From positions 880,479-944,478 of the forward strand of contig VWZF01002698.1 in the NCBI GenBank assembly GCA_013396755.1: 64,000 nucleotides of DNA, given 5' to 3'. The position numbers and the translations under genes are program-made. The stretch's first letter is position 1, and the number at the start of each line of letters is the position of its first letter. Shown here piece after piece: positions 1-13,383 of this stretch. Source of the DNA: Sclerurus mexicanus. Its lineage: Eukaryota; Chordata; Aves; Passeriformes; Furnariidae. Under the pieces are notes generated by a model. It was not told the origin of the DNA and ran no database searches. It saw nothing but the letters and a program-made list of their open reading frames with translations.

Positions 1-54
1 CATGGTGTGAGCCCTAGTCCCTACAAATATTCAAATCGTTATTCAGCAATGTTT

Positions 55-670
55 TTCATAGAATATCCTGATTTGGAAGGGACCCACAGAGAGTCCAGCT
101 CCTGGCCCTGCACAGGACCACCCCAAGAGCGCCTGGGAGCATTGTCCAAATACTTTCCAAACTCTGTCAGGATTGGTGCTGTGACCACTTCCCAGGGGAG
201 CTGTTCCAGTACTCAGTCACCCTCTGTGTGAAGAACCTTTTTCTAATATCCAGCCTAAATCTCCCCTGACACAACTTTAGGCCATTCCTTTGGGTTCTGT
301 CACTGTTCACCACAGAGAAGAGATCAGTGTCTGCCCCTCCTCTTCCCCTCATGGGGAAGTTGTAACTGCAGTGAGGTCTCCCCTCAGTCTCCTCTTCTCC
401 AAACTGAACAGACCAAGTGACCTCAGCTGCTCCTCACAGGGCTTTCCTTAAAGACCCTTCACCATTTTCAGGGCCCCTGGACACTCTCCAATGATTTTAG
501 AGGCTTCTTATATTGTGGCACCCAAAACTGCATTGAAGAGCACTGGCTCTAGAACGCAGCTCTTTAGAAACCCACTAGTGACCAGTCGCCAGCTTATGTA
601 ATCCCATCTACTATAACTCTCTGTGCCCAACCTGTCAGCCAGTTTTTCACTCATCACATGACTTATGCTA
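55..670 (-). mobile_element. CR1 LINE 3' fragment, internally deleted
   Basis: The plus strand shows the reverse complement of a CR1 3' end: the tail near 57-90 (TCATAGAATATCCTG then TTGGAAGGGACC), followed by the well-known run about frontier phrases such as CCCTGCACAGGACCACCCC, CTGTGACCACTTCCC and GTCACTGTTCACCACAG. Around 530 the 3' untranslated text jumps directly into reverse-transcriptase-derived text (ACTAGTGACCAGTCGCCAGC), so several hundred bases appear to be deleted. The element is in the same orientation as LTBP1. Many differences from the remembered consensus show it is old and inactive. Boundaries are approximate. Confidence 0.9.
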
Positions 671-3589
671 CTTATTTTGCTATAAAATATATTTAGTTCT
701 CAGATATTTCTGTTTTGGTAGTTTCAAACTGATAGAAGTAAGACAGCTTCATATTCTTTAGACACAGGGAGATTTTTCTCCATATTTCTCTTAGATTTAT
801 GAAAACTATAATGGCACTTATTTTCTTCTGATTGCCTAGCAGGCCACCTCTTTTAACTTCAACTCTTCTGGAGACATTTAGAAAGGATACAAAGCTAATG
901 ATGGTATCTGAACTGAAAACTGACCAGTGCATGAGGTGGTGATTCAAGGCAGAGATGTTATTCTTCTCTGCAGCTGCACCTAAGCAGACAGTACTATCAT
1001 CCTCACAGACTCTGAGATTTAGGGACTTTAACAGTGAGCTTAATGCACCCAAATATGAACAGAAAACAGACCACAAGCCCTTTTCCTGAAAGGAAGCTTT
1101 CAGCAGAAACAGCAAGTTTAGACTCTTGGACTTCCTTGAACCCTCTCCCTTTCTTCTCTTCTACATTCAGGGGATTGTTTCCCCCTCTCTTCTCCAAAGA
1201 GGAAAATTTAATTCAAGAAGGGAAATTATATCCTTCAATATTTCTTGGCTGATTTTGCAGTATTAAATTTAAACCCCACAATTTCATGCTAGAAAAATAC
1301 CATTCCTGCTATAGCCTTGACCTCTTTTGAATTTGGACTAGCTCATATTAAAGGACAGTGTATTTTTAAGGAAGCATACAGACTGTTTTCCTCTTTAAAC
1401 TCCAGAACCTTTACTGTTGATGCCACTGTGACATAGACATGGCAAAATCTGCAACTTCGATTATCTCAAATTCACTTCTGGAAAAAAAATTACAGTGGTA
1501 CAGCAACACACCTGGGATAATTTTTTTACATATATATATAGACAGAAATGTATCATAAACTCTTCAAGACCAATTTTAAACATGTGGAAATGAAACACCT
1601 CACTATGTTCTTAAGTATAACACCAGACAGAAGAAATAGAAATATGAGATGAGATAAATAAATAGGCGTAATGAAAGACAACAAAAGTAGAACATACAAA
1701 CACCAAATAAATAGCAAAGCCACTGAAAAAAAAATGGCAGAACTGAAGATAAGCTCAGATTGCTATTTTAATCAGATAATCAAGATTACTAAAACTGGAT
1801 GAAGCTTCATCCCTGAGCTAGGCAGCAAATTTACAGTGAGGATACTCAGCCAACAGCGCCATCATCCTGCCTTGTAGTCCAGGCTCACTTACACTTAAAA
1901 ACTCCATGATACATTTGTCAAAAGAGATCAGCGGAAGAATGTACCCATAATTTCCAAAATCTGTAAAACTCTTGAGCCAGATTAAAAAAAGAAAGATGTC
2001 TGGGTAAAGTGATGAGATTTTAGTTGAAAGTTGGCACCATATATATGTGATTTTCTTTCCATCTCTGTAAGTCACTATGATATAATATCACGGACACAGC
2101 AAGCTCCTGCTGTGATAAATTTATGATTTAGCAACAACTGCAGGAGAAATGGAAAATACGAGCAAAAGGATTTCTTCAGAGAGTTCCTTCTGCCCCCACT
2201 GTCCACTATGACAGACTGATTCGTTTTTTCCTGCAATAGCAGAAGAGGTGAATGAGTTAAGACAAGGCAGGTGGCAGATTTTATGTGCAGGTGGTCGCAA
2301 TGGCTCACACGCTGCCTGGGCAGAGTTGTATAAGGTGAAGGATTCCTCCTCGGCCTTCTGGGTCACTGTGTAATTCAACTCAGACTTTGTTTCTTTCCAG
2401 AAGAGTTTCTCTAAACACACTTTTTTTCCTTGGGTTTAAGGCTGCCCTCACGGCTCCAACATTCTGACAGCATTCAATAGCTGTAGTGGAGCTCAGATGA
2501 TTTGTGGCATGTCTCTGTTTTGCAGGAAGACAATGGGCTAGCAACACCAGTGAAAGCAGAATTGGTATTTGGTTAAAAAGATGACTACATAGGTCAAGTG
2601 GGGCGAAGAGAATAAAATATTTTAATGTGTCAAAAATTATTTATGTTAACGTGTATATGATGGGTTTGTGCCTTGCAGTGATCTAATCAAAGTGATTGAC
2701 AACAACTAAATTTTAAAAAAAAAAAATCACAAGCAGCAGCTTCTACCAGCCAAGTACACAGTGGAGCTTATGCATACATCTCCTATAATCCTTGCACAAA
2801 AATTTATGAGGCTACCTTAAGAGGGGTTATGGGGTTTTGGTGGGTTTTGTTGTTGCTGTTTGTTGTGGTGTGAGGGTTTTTTTTAGTATCTTCACTTATG
2901 ACAAATATCCTCAGGCAAATCTCCTGAAGAAACAAAACTAATAGAACTGCAGGCTTTCCATTAGTACCTTCAAATAATGATACACTACTCTCTTATGATA
3001 ACACCCTACTTCTGCACTGCATCCAGTATGCTTTCATATGTTTATCTACACAATGTCATCAGACCTGAAGATTCTATCTTAAAGTTACATTTTCTTCCCA
3101 GTGATGGTGGATTATCTCAGGCTATTTCACATTTTCAAATTATTACCACGATGCACGAGGAGAGCTTTGAAATTAAATCTTCTCAAATTAAAGCCAATTA
3201 GCTTTTAAACAGCTAACAGATTCAACATTTTAAATTCTCAGATGACAACACCCTCTTTTTTCTTAGTTAAAAAGGAAAGAAGCGGAAGGAAATTACTCAT
3301 TTCCCAAAATAAGTATCTCCTGGTTATTTTACCAATCCACCTGGTTTAGTCCTTACTACTAGATATGCTTGTTCAGCCAAAAGGAAAGATGACATTGTAT
3401 AAAAATCAACCACATAAGTAAAACAGTTAAGCTCTTGGAACTATTGTCAAATGACCTTTTTCCACTTGCGACAATACATGAGGAAGTTCTGTCTTGTCAC
3501 CACTTAGTCATCAATTTAGACCAAAAGAAAAAAACAAAACAAAAAACCCAAACCAACNAAAACAAAAAAAAAAAAAAAAAACAAAAAAC

Positions 3590-3620
<31 letters not shown>

Positions 3621-4254
3621 CACAAAAACCTAGGTCCCAAAGACCAAAAGTTGAATTTAGCTATTATATATCTTAGGAATATCATCATCCGCAAGATTTC
3701 TAATGCTAAAAGCTAAAAAAGATGGAAAATAAACAAACGGGAAAAAGAAAACAAAAAGGATACAGATAAAATAGACTGACATGCAGACCAGAGGCAGATC
3801 TTCCCTAAATTCCAGGTTACACATTGAGAGGAATACAGGCCTTGTGAGGCACTAAAAGGACCAAAAGAGACAGAGAACACCTAATCTCCCCCCTCTTCTT
3901 CTTTCCAACACAGGATAAACCAGCAACACTAAAACAAAAGATTGTCCAGACTATCCTCAAACTCCTTCTATTATGCAGATGACACAGCCTCCCTGAAGAA
4001 ATTTTTCCAGTGTTCCAGGCTCTCCTACTATAAATTATATATATTCCTAATACCTAACCCACATTTCCCTTGTAGCGATTCAAGCATACTGCTGCCCTGC
4101 TTTATCTACAGCAAACTCTGACAAAACATTATTCCTCTGTGGATCAATTTCTAACATACATGAAGACTGCTACCATGCATTTCCCTAGGTCTTATTTTTG
4201 CTAAACCAAAACCATCCAAACTTTTTCCAGTGTAACAGGTCATATCCTTCTCAA
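671..4254. other. LTBP1 intron sequence, no gene seen
   Basis: Apart from the A-rich tract listed separately, this stretch is ordinary AT-rich intron. It has a G/T-rich low-complexity patch at about 2821-2885 (runs of GGTTTT and TTGTTG) and short A runs near 2714. Open frames here, the longest 140 codons on the minus strand at 693-1115, have no recognisable domain, no splice-bounded conservation pattern I know, and low-complexity composition. I see no RNA gene or promoter. Confidence 0.6.
3518..3650. repeat. A-rich low-complexity tract flanked by 10-bp direct repeats, with one undetermined base
   Basis: About 105 bases are nearly pure A with scattered C, including a run of more than 25 A residues ending at 3618, and one n at 3558. 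The tract is bracketed by the same ten bases, AGACCAAAAG, at 3518-3527 and 3641-3650. That arrangement resembles a target-site duplication around a poly(A) tail from retroposition, though it could be coincidence in A-rich sequence. Exact length is uncertain because such tracts are hard to sequence. The lysine-rich frames it creates are artefacts. Confidence 0.75.
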
Positions 4255-4425
4255 TGCAATATAACAAAGATATTAAGCCATCAGAGAGTGTCCAAAGGAG
4301 GGCAAAGAAGATGGTGAAGGGCCTCGAGGGGAAGCCGTATGAGGAATGGCTGAGGTCACTTCATCTGCTCAGCCTGGAGAAGAGGAGATTGAGGGAAGAC
4401 CTCATTGGAGTCTACAATTTCCTTT
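4255..4425 (+). mobile_element. CR1 LINE fragment (3' region, truncated at both ends)
   Basis: The plus strand carries the CR1 segment just before the 3' tail: a GAGAGTGTCCAAAGGAGGGC stretch, then AAGATGGTGAAGGG, GAGGAATGGCTGAGGTCACT, and CAGCCTGGAGAAGAGGAGA, then the GACCTCATTGGAGTCTACAA phrase. These follow the remembered CR1 consensus in order. The rest of the 3' end is missing after about 4425, where sequence turns into unrelated pyrimidine-rich DNA. It is antisense to LTBP1. It forms part of a 135-codon open frame that is not a gene. Confidence 0.88.
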
Positions 4426-7400
4426 TTCAGATCTCCATCCTTTTTGTTTTGCTTTTGATACCACTTACTTGGTCCTCATCTTTCTTCAAACATGCTGTCC
4501 AAAACCACACTATCCTGCAGCTAAGGTCTGATCAATGTTGGGGAGAGCAGCAGCATTATTTAATGCAGCTTTACATAAAATCCTTCTATTGGTATAACTT
4601 ACTTTTCTCTCTCAACAGTGCACTACTCATAGCTCATACTAAGAACCAATCTGCAGGCTAGGGCAAAGGGGCACAGATCTCCCAAATACCCTTCTGATCT
4701 GCTGATACAAGTAAAGCAAGTATGGAACATTCCTTGCATGAGCTGAGCAGGACTGAACTCAGCCCCTGCTCTGCTCTGAGCACAGGAGTAAAAACTGCTG
4801 TATTCAAACCTTGCCCATCTAAAAACCAGGTGGAATATGAGCCTTATTCTTTCTGTAAGTCACAGGCACAAACAAATCTGAAAACTACATGGACTCAAAA
4901 AAGCAAGGCACGGCTGCTGACTAATTTGATTTTTGGCTTCAAAATATAATACCTACCTTTAAGAAGACCAGTATATCTTTGCTCTTTCCAGAAACTTTGT
5001 TACCCTTCCCTTGCACACCTCACACTTAGTTCTCGTTTCACAAGCAATGGGAGAAATTAGGCATGTCAACCAAATTAAAAATAAGATGATCCAGCTTTAT
5101 TTCATCCAAGATCTAACACCTCTGATGCTTAAAGTACACCCCCCAGTCCTGCATGAGGTGAGGTGTACTTGTGCACACCCATCCAGTCAAACATTTTGAG
5201 CAAGGCAACAACACAACAAGCTGTATTTGATTTAACAGGTCTAGACAGCTATAGCAACACATTAGAAGGAATGCTAAATTAAGTGCATTTCAGTAGTTTC
5301 TGTTATTTCTCTAACTTGCATTTGTATGACCTTACAAGTATTTAATCAGTTAATACCTTTGACATTTTGTCACTTTTCAAGTACTCAATTCTACTGTCTT
5401 CATGCAAACCAAAAGGGCTTCACAAAGAGCAAACCACAATCCAGCTATCTATTATGACAGTAACTGAACAGCAAGGTGCACAGATTTTGTTGCCATTCTT
5501 ATTGCCACCATTACACACCTTCTCTATATGCCCATTTCTGATTAGCATGTCACTACACCTTTACATCGTTTTCTCCTTCTGTCTTGTTGAGATGCTCCTA
5601 CCACAGTCTTCTCCATCCAATCAGAACTGAGCTCTCAGACTTCCTACTTCTCTTGTGCCCTTGTTTCTTTACCCTCTTTTTGAGCCCTGCTTGCTTCTTC
5701 AGCATGCTTGAGACAGGAAAAGAAATCATCCAGAAAATGTGATGCTATCAGGGTAAGGAAGAAGATAACTGAAAAGAAGATACCTGGAAAAGTCTTTTTC
5801 TTCCTGATTATCACAGGGATACAATCCCTTCCACGCTTCCTGTCACAGACTAGGACAGAGAGAATTCTGCTGTCTTCCTCACAACCACCACCCTCCAAAA
5901 CACACTAAATTACAGAAAAATGTATGGTATATTCTAGAGAGGCAAATAACCCAGTCTCCTATTCTCTTAATCTCCATTTAAGATAGAGATGAAGACAAAC
6001 AGTGTACTTTGAAGTAATTTATTACAGCAATGCGTCCTTAATTCAAATAGGTTTTTTTCATTAATTTTGACGAACTCTCTGATGTCTAGAACACAGGTTT
6101 CTTGTGCTTTATATGGATGGCTGTCACTTAAAAGTACCAGAGGAGCACATGCAGGCACAAGTGCTGAGATTGTTTAGAAAGACATGCATAATTCTGTTTA
6201 CATGCCACCAGAAACCTTTTGCTGATAAATTCTCTCACTGACACCACCTTTTCAGAGCAAGTCAGAGGAATTCACAGGAATTACAATAATTTTTGTCCTG
6301 TGTAAATGCGTAACATACAAATTGCTCATAGATTTGAAATCTGGGATCTCTGTCAGGAGGTTTTATCAATCACCTTTTGTTTCCTTGTCTTTTTTACCAC
6401 TGTAAATATTCTTTATATGCAATCCTCAGGCAACGAATATCCTATCTTAAACTAAGCCATGCACCACGTTTAAAGCATTTTTTAAAACTCTAATCAATAG
6501 CTGGTAATGAGAAACATGACTATCATTTCCCTTCATATAGTTCAGAACGATCCAGAAAAAGGTACCAACCCAAATAAATTAGAGACTGCAAAGTGGTTTG
6601 ATGTCTAATGGAATGGCCTCAACTCTATTCAGCTAAACTTATTGGCCAATTGTACTTTTAATCTGTTTTGTGTTTACTGGGTTTAAAGATATTAGATTTA
6701 AACTAGATCCCAAAATGGATATGATGCTAAAGAGCTGTATTTTAGCCTCGAGTTATACTTCTAATCAGTACTAGGTCTCTTTTCCATGGGATAAGAAAAG
6801 TTAATTGCATGGAGCAAGCAGCCTACCCAGCACATTGAGAAGGAATGTGCCCAACCCGTTAAACAGGAAATGCTGAGGACCTAAGACTGTTTAGTTCAAA
6901 TTCACTGAGGGCTCAGACACATTTCTTTGAAGATCTGGGTGACTCTTCACTACAGCTGGGTTCCAGACACTGTGACTATGCTATAGCATTCCTTATGGAG
7001 CTTAATCCTGTTGCAGAGTTTCCTTGACTCTAGTTAGAGTTTAGTTATCCCTTCTGAGGATAGGCAGGTAGTCAAGTGCCTCAGCTTCAGGTATGACCTG
7101 CCCAAAATATTAGCACCTAGATGGCCTGTCTTTTCCAGAGTGAAGCATTTTTGTGAAGCACAACTTCAAGCTCTTCAAGAGTCTCAGGCCTAAGAGCTCG
7201 CATCCATGTCTCATATTTGGGGCTGGATACAACTCCAGCTGTAAGCAATCCAGCACAGCAATCAGGTGTACGAGCCCCTATAAGCTTCCATTTGGGTTAT
7301 TCAGCTTCTTAGGTACCTAAGTATATCCAGACCTAAAAGACTTTCACTTGAGAGATATGGGAACAAAAGCCAAAAAGCCACATTTAAACACAGACATACA

Positions 7401-8735
7401 TCCAAGGCAGAAAGTCATTGTACACAATCCTCATCTCAGCTGCAATGAAGCAGCAGTGACTTCACAGCCCACCACAAGCCATTTTCTGCTGAAAGCTACG
7501 GCAGGTTAGCTTCTGCAGCGTGCAGGAAGTGAACATCTTTACACACAAACTTACAGCCACACAGTAGCTTTATTATTACCAATAATACAACACCACTGTC
7601 CACTTTATCAACGAGACTCTTTCAAAAAAGGTCTGAATTCAGCCTTTATACACTGGGACTGAGACTCATGATCTCGCTGACCTGAAATTATGCATTTTGC
7701 CTAAGGTAATTATTTGAGCTACTTTCACAATAGTAATACAAACAGCACATAATAGTATTAAAAGTCTTAAGTTGGGAGAGCATTACTTACTGAGAAGATA
7801 AACTCTTAAGACAGACAGACACTTTCCCCCTCCCAACACAAGCAACTCCCTTAAATGAGAAAAAAGTCTAAAGTGCAACAATCAATGTTTATCATTTCTA
7901 AATAGGGAATAAAAATTAAAGCAACATTACCTTACTAAGCATATCCACTTAGCATTCCATTTCCTGAAAGGAAACAACCGAAAAGCACTAAAGAAATCAA
8001 CAAACTGTAAACAGTGACAAAGGACAGGACATCATGGAATTAAGTTATAAATGAACACAGCTGCCTCTGCATGCTGAATCACCATTAAAAATCTTCTCTC
8101 TCATCACTGCATGTAGCCAAGATTTTTTTCCCTTAATTCTTTGAAGAGGGGAAAAAAATGACAACAGAAATAAGGATGTCACTGATTCTGAAATCTCAGT
8201 TTCACTGGGTATGAAAGGACCTTCTTCTTGCAGCACTTTTTTCATCAACTTTTATTCATTTCTTGTGGCAGAGGCAATGGCACTGATAAAGAAGAGAACT
8301 TTCACCTCTCCCATGAAGAAAACCAGACTCGACTACTTATAACAATCAGAATCAGTTCTTGGTATGAAAGACTTGTATCACAGCAACTCTGGAGCTACCC
8401 CTGGCTAAGGGTCTTTTAATGTCTGTGTGGGTCCAACCAGTTTCTATATCCACCTAAATTAACATTTTCCAAACACATCATAGAGGTTTTCCCCTACAGA
8501 ATTTTCTGGAAAGCCTCTTCTTTTTTTTTTCTTCTTGAGAAATTTTTGGGTTTGAAGCCAATTCTCTTTCATCACAGCAGTTGAAACGCATTTGCCTCAG
8601 CCTGTGTTTTCCCCCAGCTACAGCAGTCTTTGAATTGATTTTAATTCTGTTTGCCAGATCACCAATCTGGTTTTCCAGCATTTTTCCTCATGGCGCTGTA
8701 TAACAGTCTCTGTGTTTTAAAGCATAGAGATAATT

Positions 8736-8788
8736 CATTTTTGGGTAAATGCATTTTTGGGTAAAATAGTTTCTATATAGTTTCTATA
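8736..8788. repeat. Two adjacent short tandem duplications (16-bp and 11-bp units)
   Basis: A 16-base unit beginning CATTTTTGGGTAAA occurs twice back to back from 8736 to about 8767, with a T/A difference at the unit end. It is followed at once by an 11-base unit TAGTTTCTATA repeated exactly twice (8767-8788). Both look like local replication-slippage products. Confidence 0.85.
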
Positions 8789-11589
8789 AAAGCACCGGCA
8801 GCCTTTGCCTGTCACACATTCAACTGGTGGGCTCAGGGCCATGAAATCTTTTCAGAGTCAAAGAGAAAAATACAGTACTTTTTGAGGGATGCTGATTTAC
8901 TGGGCTCAGTTGTGAGCCCTTCATGGATACACAAACAATCACAAAGCTTAGAAAGGGTATTGTTAAAACGCTTACAGCTACAGTATATTGAGTGAAACAG
9001 TTTGTATTTATAAGGAGCTATTCTGTCTCCAAGGTCTTCAAAGAACTCTACAGTATTTTATAATTGCCAAATAAATGACATTCATTTGTTAAAGTTTTTT
9101 CACAATTTGTCACTCAATTTTTGAAGCAAAACCCAAGTAAACGTGCTGCTCTATTTGACAGAGTTAGCTGCATTAGTGTGAATCTAGTTAAGACACTTAA
9201 TTTGTATCTTGAGTGTAGCCCACTGTTTCCAAGTCCTGCTGGATCAAAAGTAAACTTCAAGTGGCTGTTATGAACTGCCATGCCGTTCCATAATAGGACG
9301 GGTAATGCTCTTAAGGAGGAGAGAGGAAGAGGATGCTTCACGGAACTTGTTTGGGGTTTGTCCTCAAAAAAACCACAGTGCTGTTTGACCCTGATGCTGA
9401 CAGCAGTTTTTAGAACATCCCTGAAAAATTCCTCCTGTCTCTTGAATGGGAGCAAAGGCTTTGGAACATGTGCAAATATTTTGCATTTGAGAACACAAAA
9501 CAAAAAAGTCCCGGACGTTTCTACACTTGCCCTATTCCCTTGTGTTTGATTATGTGCAACTAATAGCAAGACATGAATGTCAGTTGCCATGAGTGACTGA
9601 AGTGAATTTCACTCTACATTCCCTCCAAATATACTGCGTTGTGATTTTTCTGTTATTTCTTCTTGTTAGCCTTCTAAGTGTTCATTTTCTTTTTACCCAC
9701 CTTATTCTGCTGGCTGTAACCTTGTTCAGAGTATAGCTTTAACATGCTCCCTGACCTCCAAATTTCCCAAAACTTCCTTAGGAAAGTTACCACTGTTTAA
9801 CATCTGTAAATATCTTGATAGACAGATGTTACAAGGATCATGATGCAATGCTCTAGGTTAAGACAAGCCAGTGAGAGAATTATTTTACTGTTTATGCAGA
9901 GTGGTTCCACAAACAAATATCAAGAAAGGGGAAGAGACTATCTGACCCAGCAAAGATCTGATGGAGCTTTTCCTCTAAAGTCAACTCTGAACTCTAATAG
10001 AATGTTAAATCAAACAGATGCATTTATGGAACACACGCCATATCTCCGTGGGCACTTTTTTAAACACTAAAACATGTATGTCTTTTATAGCTGTTTAGCC
10101 ATACTTCCTGGTGGGGAAACACTATCATTATGAAACAAGTATCATTTAGTGAAGTCAGAATGGTGCAATTCCACAAAAATAGCTTAAATTGAAATTTCAA
10201 ATTAACACCTCTTTTTGCTCAAATCAACCTATAACGTCATCAGGGAAACCAGCATGTGTAAATCATAAATGAGCTTAAAGAAGAGCTACATGACTTTCGT
10301 ATTGTTTCATCTTTACACAAGAACTTCAGTGTTGCCCACAGATTCAAGTGCAGATCCTTAGAGTCCAATACCCACACAGGTATACTTGTCCAACTTCTAG
10401 CCACGACAAACACAACTAAGCCGCAGCAGGGTGCTAGAAGCCCAATGTCACTAAATGTTATGTAACCCGTACTGTTTAAATTCAAGACATCTCCTTAATG
10501 CATTTTATAAGGAATTTTGGTGAGGAACAAAAAACCCCATCTACTTAAAGGAAAAAAGTCTGGCATAGTAATTAGTTTTATAAACTTAACACACAACTTC
10601 AATTGCAAAATTCACATACTTGTCAAATTGTCTTCCTGAACAGAGAGATTACTCTCATTTTCCGTCTTATCCTGCCTTCTTCCTTCCTTCTTTATCATTA
10701 TATAAACACATGCTTTATTTACGTCACACAATAACATTCCTGTTGTACTTTATAGCTACTATTGAGTTTTTCTTCTGCTTCTAGAACATTCTGTGTTGAC
10801 TTCAGGTGCTCATTAATATATTTTCTTGATGTACCCCTAAGACAGGGAAGTGGTGCCATCCTCATTGTACTCACAGGGAACTGTAGCCTGGTGAAGGGGT
10901 GTACAAAATTGTCCTACACATGCAGGCAACTGATTTCAGAAGAGCAAATTTCACTTTTTCAGCTTGATGGGCAAAATGCATGGTGCCACTAAAAACTAGC
11001 CCTCAGCCACCTCAGGCTGGAAAATGAGGCATGTATTTAAATGCATTTTCTGAAGAACCATTTTGCACCAGAAGAGGATAGTGTGAAAACGAGAACCTTC
11101 TAGCCTCTAACCACTGTAATAAGCAGTTCTCACAAAAACTATGTTGAAAGGAATTCCATAAAGAGTACATTTGGTTCAGAATTTGCTTATTATCATATAC
11201 TTACACATTTTAGACCAATAGAGCACAGATTTGCTTTAACAAATTTTCTTCAGCATTGCATTTATAAAGCCAGGGAGATAAGCACTGATATTTAGAGGAC
11301 CCATACTACCCTGACTAGTGGTTACTATTCAAGAGTGCCATTAAGAAAGGAATGGGAAATATCTGAGGTATATATAGCTGAATTACTAAAATATCTTCCT
11401 ACTATTTCACAGACTACTAGGTTGCAAATAGAATTTTACAGTTGAAATTTCTGTGCTGCTGCCACTGTTATTGTTAGAGAATTTTTAACTCTGAGGTTCC
11501 AAATATTTAGGCAGATTACAGGCAAGTGTGACAGTATGTACTTTTAAGCAAGTAATGCATCCCTTCAGAACTACTCAGTTCATGGTGAG

Positions 11590-11628
11590 CTTATATAAGA
11601 CATATTGGCTTATAAGACTTATATTTGG
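11590..11628. repeat. Imperfect tandem duplication, about 20-bp unit
   Basis: CTTATATAAGACATATTGG is followed directly by CTTATAAGACTTATATTTGG. The two are alignable with small indels. It lies in AT-rich intron and has no evident function. Confidence 0.55.
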
Positions 11629-13383
11629 CTGGCCTCACCTACATGTTAAGGTATTTTTGATAATTGCATTACAAGTGTTTAGACCCACATGATGTCATTA
11701 TTTTCAGTTTTTATTTGCTGATCATATCAATTCCACTGCAAGCTTATTTTTAGCACTATATATTCAGCCTTCCTAGTGGTGCGAAATCATGTTTATACTT
11801 TCTCTGCAGCTGTCAGCCTGTTCAACATGAGCTATTTCCATTTGTTTGAGAAGGCTCTGAATTTGCAAAGTCTTATCCCTAAGTATCTGCTAATTCAACA
11901 CAAAGACATCTGAAGATTAATTTGCACTAGCTTAAATATAACAGTGTACTGATTGAATAGAACCTCATCAATGCTTTACAGGGTAATATCTTTAACAGAT
12001 TATTTAGAAGTACGCAAACAGAATAGCATTTCAGCTCTGAAAACAAACACTTTAAAATTATACAACAACACACTTATGGGTCCTGATTTTTCTCTTTCCA
12101 TACTGTATCTAGTATGAGCCCTTTGAAAAAAAAATATACAGCCATATGAATTAAACTGTATTACAATGCAAGGCATAAGGGGATAGAATTAATTATGGCA
12201 TAAAACTGTGACCATTCTGAAAATTTGAATAAGTCAGTGAATTCAAAACAATGTTTCAGATTTTTAACATTATTCCCAGGGTGGGCTTTTGATTTGTCTT
12301 TAAAACACAAGACTTCTTAAAAATCGCTATGAACAATTTTAATATCCTCACCTACTAGAAACAATGAATGACAATTACAAATTTAGCACCCAGAAATTAA
12401 AATTTTTATGCAAGCTTTATGACTCCTTACACTAGCTAGTCTTAGGAGATGGCTTGTATCTCACAGAACAAAAATGCTTGATAGTAGAAATGGCTACTGG
12501 CAGGTAACTCAATTTCACATCCCAGAGTAACTTTAAATATTATTGTAACTCCAAGGACTTACTGAATTTTCAAGGTCTGCTGATATGATATATAGTTTGA
12601 CAGTAAAATTCAGTTTAAAAGCCAAAAAAAGAATATGCTGTCTTTAATAGGACTACTTTATGTTCTCAGCATTAATAGTGAAGTGAAACTGCTCAAAAGT
12701 ACACCAGAGTAAACACTGTGGGAGAAACCTTAAGTTAATTGAAAAACATTTAATGTGACTAATCTTCAATATTTTTACCTTTGTATCTCCAAAAGCTGAT
12801 CTGACAACACTATTATGGGACACTCAAGCATGACTGACTTTCTGTGAATCAGAAGATGCTCAGAAGGACCTACTCAGGGTTGGTAGTTTTCTCTCCAGCC
12901 TACCAGTAGCTCACATCTCATTTACGTCTGCCAGGACAGACCTGTCGATAAAGGTAACTCAAGACTGACACTTTTTCCAGTTTCAAGGCTATTTCATGTC
13001 ACCAGATTGAAATAATCTATACAAGTCCAGAAAAATCAACACCAAGTGCAGCTACCATTAGAAAAATAAATTTAATCTATGGCATGCATCTTTCACAGAT
13101 TCCAATCTCTGTCACAGTTTTAATACTTTCAAGTAAAATGCATAGAAATGTTCAGAAAAAAAGTAACAGAATAACTTGCTTGCCACTCTCATAAGTTAAG
13201 TAGACAACTAATGTCAACCTTGACTAAGCAAGAACTAACTTACAGAGCCTGTGTCTCTGTTCAAGACAGGACTAGGAAGTGCATACTGGTGGTTATCACA
13301 GAACACCTGACATGAAGATTCACATTCTAATCTTACCTCACTATAATTAATTCAAACATCCCTAACATTAAAATACTGACAGT

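Larger units (their letters stand above)
4426..13383. other. LTBP1 intron sequence, no gene seen
   Basis: About 9 kb of unique-looking intron. It holds two adjacent short tandem duplications at 8736-8788 and an imperfect 20-bp duplication at about 11590-11628, both listed separately. Text near 7060-7330 with repeated phrases like ACCTAAG and GGTACCTAAG may be a very old degenerate repeat, but I cannot name it. The longest open frame (158 codons, minus, 9114-9590) shows no domain and opposes another open frame of similar quality, so I treat it as chance. Confidence 0.55.

Noticed and set aside
3435..3716. Lysine-rich open frames over the A-rich tract
   Set aside because: They are translations of poly(A) low-complexity sequence including an undetermined base.
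4254..4661. 135-codon plus-strand frame
   Set aside because: Its first part is translated CR1 3' sequence, and the rest is unrelated intron read-through.
9114..9590. 158-codon open frame on the minus strand
   Set aside because: No domain, no splice-bounded or homologous segment recognised, and an equally open frame runs antisense over 9280-9549. Best explained as chance.
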